Shown here: one piece after another, positions 63,721-64,000 of the stretch
Layout of the letters: each line of letters begins with the position of its first letter
How positions within the stretch are numbered: the first letter of the stretch is position 1
DNA from: Fibrobacter sp. UWP2
Lineage (GTDB): Bacteria; Fibrobacterota; Fibrobacteria; Fibrobacterales; Fibrobacteraceae
Reading direction: 5' to 3'
Assembly: GCF_900141705.1 (NCBI RefSeq)
Contig: NZ_FQYM01000007.1
Location: 53,836 to 117,835 of the forward strand
Length of the DNA stretch: 64,000 bases
The notes under the pieces: generated by a model
The model's database searches: none
Told to the model about the DNA's origin: nothing
The model's input: the letters and a program-made list of their open reading frames with translations, nothing else
Translations under genes and position numbers: made by a program

Positions 63721-64000
63721 AACATCCTCGACTATATGCCATCATAAAATAACCTTATTAGCCCCTATTCGGAAGTGATTAAGAGCACCCACTCCATTCT
63801 TGTGACGGAGCACACGGGCTTTTTCGTGATTTTCATCACTTTTTTAATCTTTTTAGCCTTTCAATCCTCAAAAACGGAGAAAAAATGAATTTTATTCAAA
63901 AAAAAACGAATTTGTCCCTTTTTTAGTTGAAAATCCAGGTCTCCAACTGGTGTAAATCTAGGCTATTAGCGCTTCATTGTCAAGTAGTTTCATGCTCTTT
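63721..64000. other. Upstream region of the giant gene cluster
   Basis: AT-rich, 280 bp to the window edge. The promoter of the cluster should be here, but no clear TTG/TAnnTTTG pair was found. No gene is supported. Confidence 0.4.

Noticed and set aside
63885..63926. 13-codon frame with GGAGA upstream near the right edge
   Set aside because: Too short and made of A/T runs; no neighbour in view to make it a leader peptide. The next gene lies outside the window.

Overview
The window looks like chromosomal DNA from a Fibrobacter-type bacterium (FCB group, Fibrobacterota). This is inferred from four things: many lipoproteins with Ser-rich linkers, very large secreted proteins with a shared C-terminal module resembling type IX secretion sorting domains, LPS and lipid A genes, and promoters of the form TTG-N19..22-TAnnTTTK rather than -35/-10 of the E. 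coli type. No tRNA, rRNA, CRISPR array, transposase or phage gene was seen.

Layout. 1-2818: 5'-truncated UbiD-family decarboxylase overlapping a secreted HExxH protein. 2837-8285 (minus): a four-gene unit of lipoprotein, outer-membrane barrel, DUF4912 protein with a histone-like tail, and GH57 glucan branching enzyme. 8502-14483: Ser-rich lipoprotein, thrC, a structured convergent intergenic region, an unknown protein with a winged-helix-like C-terminus, and mutL. 14473-21062 (minus): lpxB, dnaE and two related lipoproteins. 21174-24069: gmd and rmd (GDP-D-rhamnose) facing a family 2 glycosyltransferase. 24134-30468: LamG-like lipoprotein, flippase-like membrane protein, lipoprotein and barrel pair. 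30490-35373 (minus): der-plsY-gpsA, nudC, a second glycosyltransferase. 35392-39515 (minus): carboxynorspermidine dehydrogenase and speA (polyamines), a repeat-rich spacer, rubrerythrin. 39917-45177 (minus): carB behind a probable attenuator, a 53-residue lipoprotein, a DASS/SLC13 transporter. 45299-63720 (minus): three consecutive giant secreted proteins (2681, 1742 and 1636 residues).

Housekeeping genes (replication, repair, membrane lipid, amino acid, pyrimidine and polyamine synthesis) are mixed with lineage-specific envelope genes. The strongest leads are: (i) the carB leader, which has a promoter, a 65-codon U-rich reading frame and an intrinsic terminator inside that frame, laid out like enterobacterial pyrL-pyrBI; (ii) the three giant proteins with a common ~500-residue C-terminal module; (iii) a repeat family whose 9-bp hairpin stems differ completely in sequence but stay perfectly paired around an invariant ATTA loop; (iv) promoters placed so that several genes should be leaderless, and terminators that overlap the next gene's promoter.
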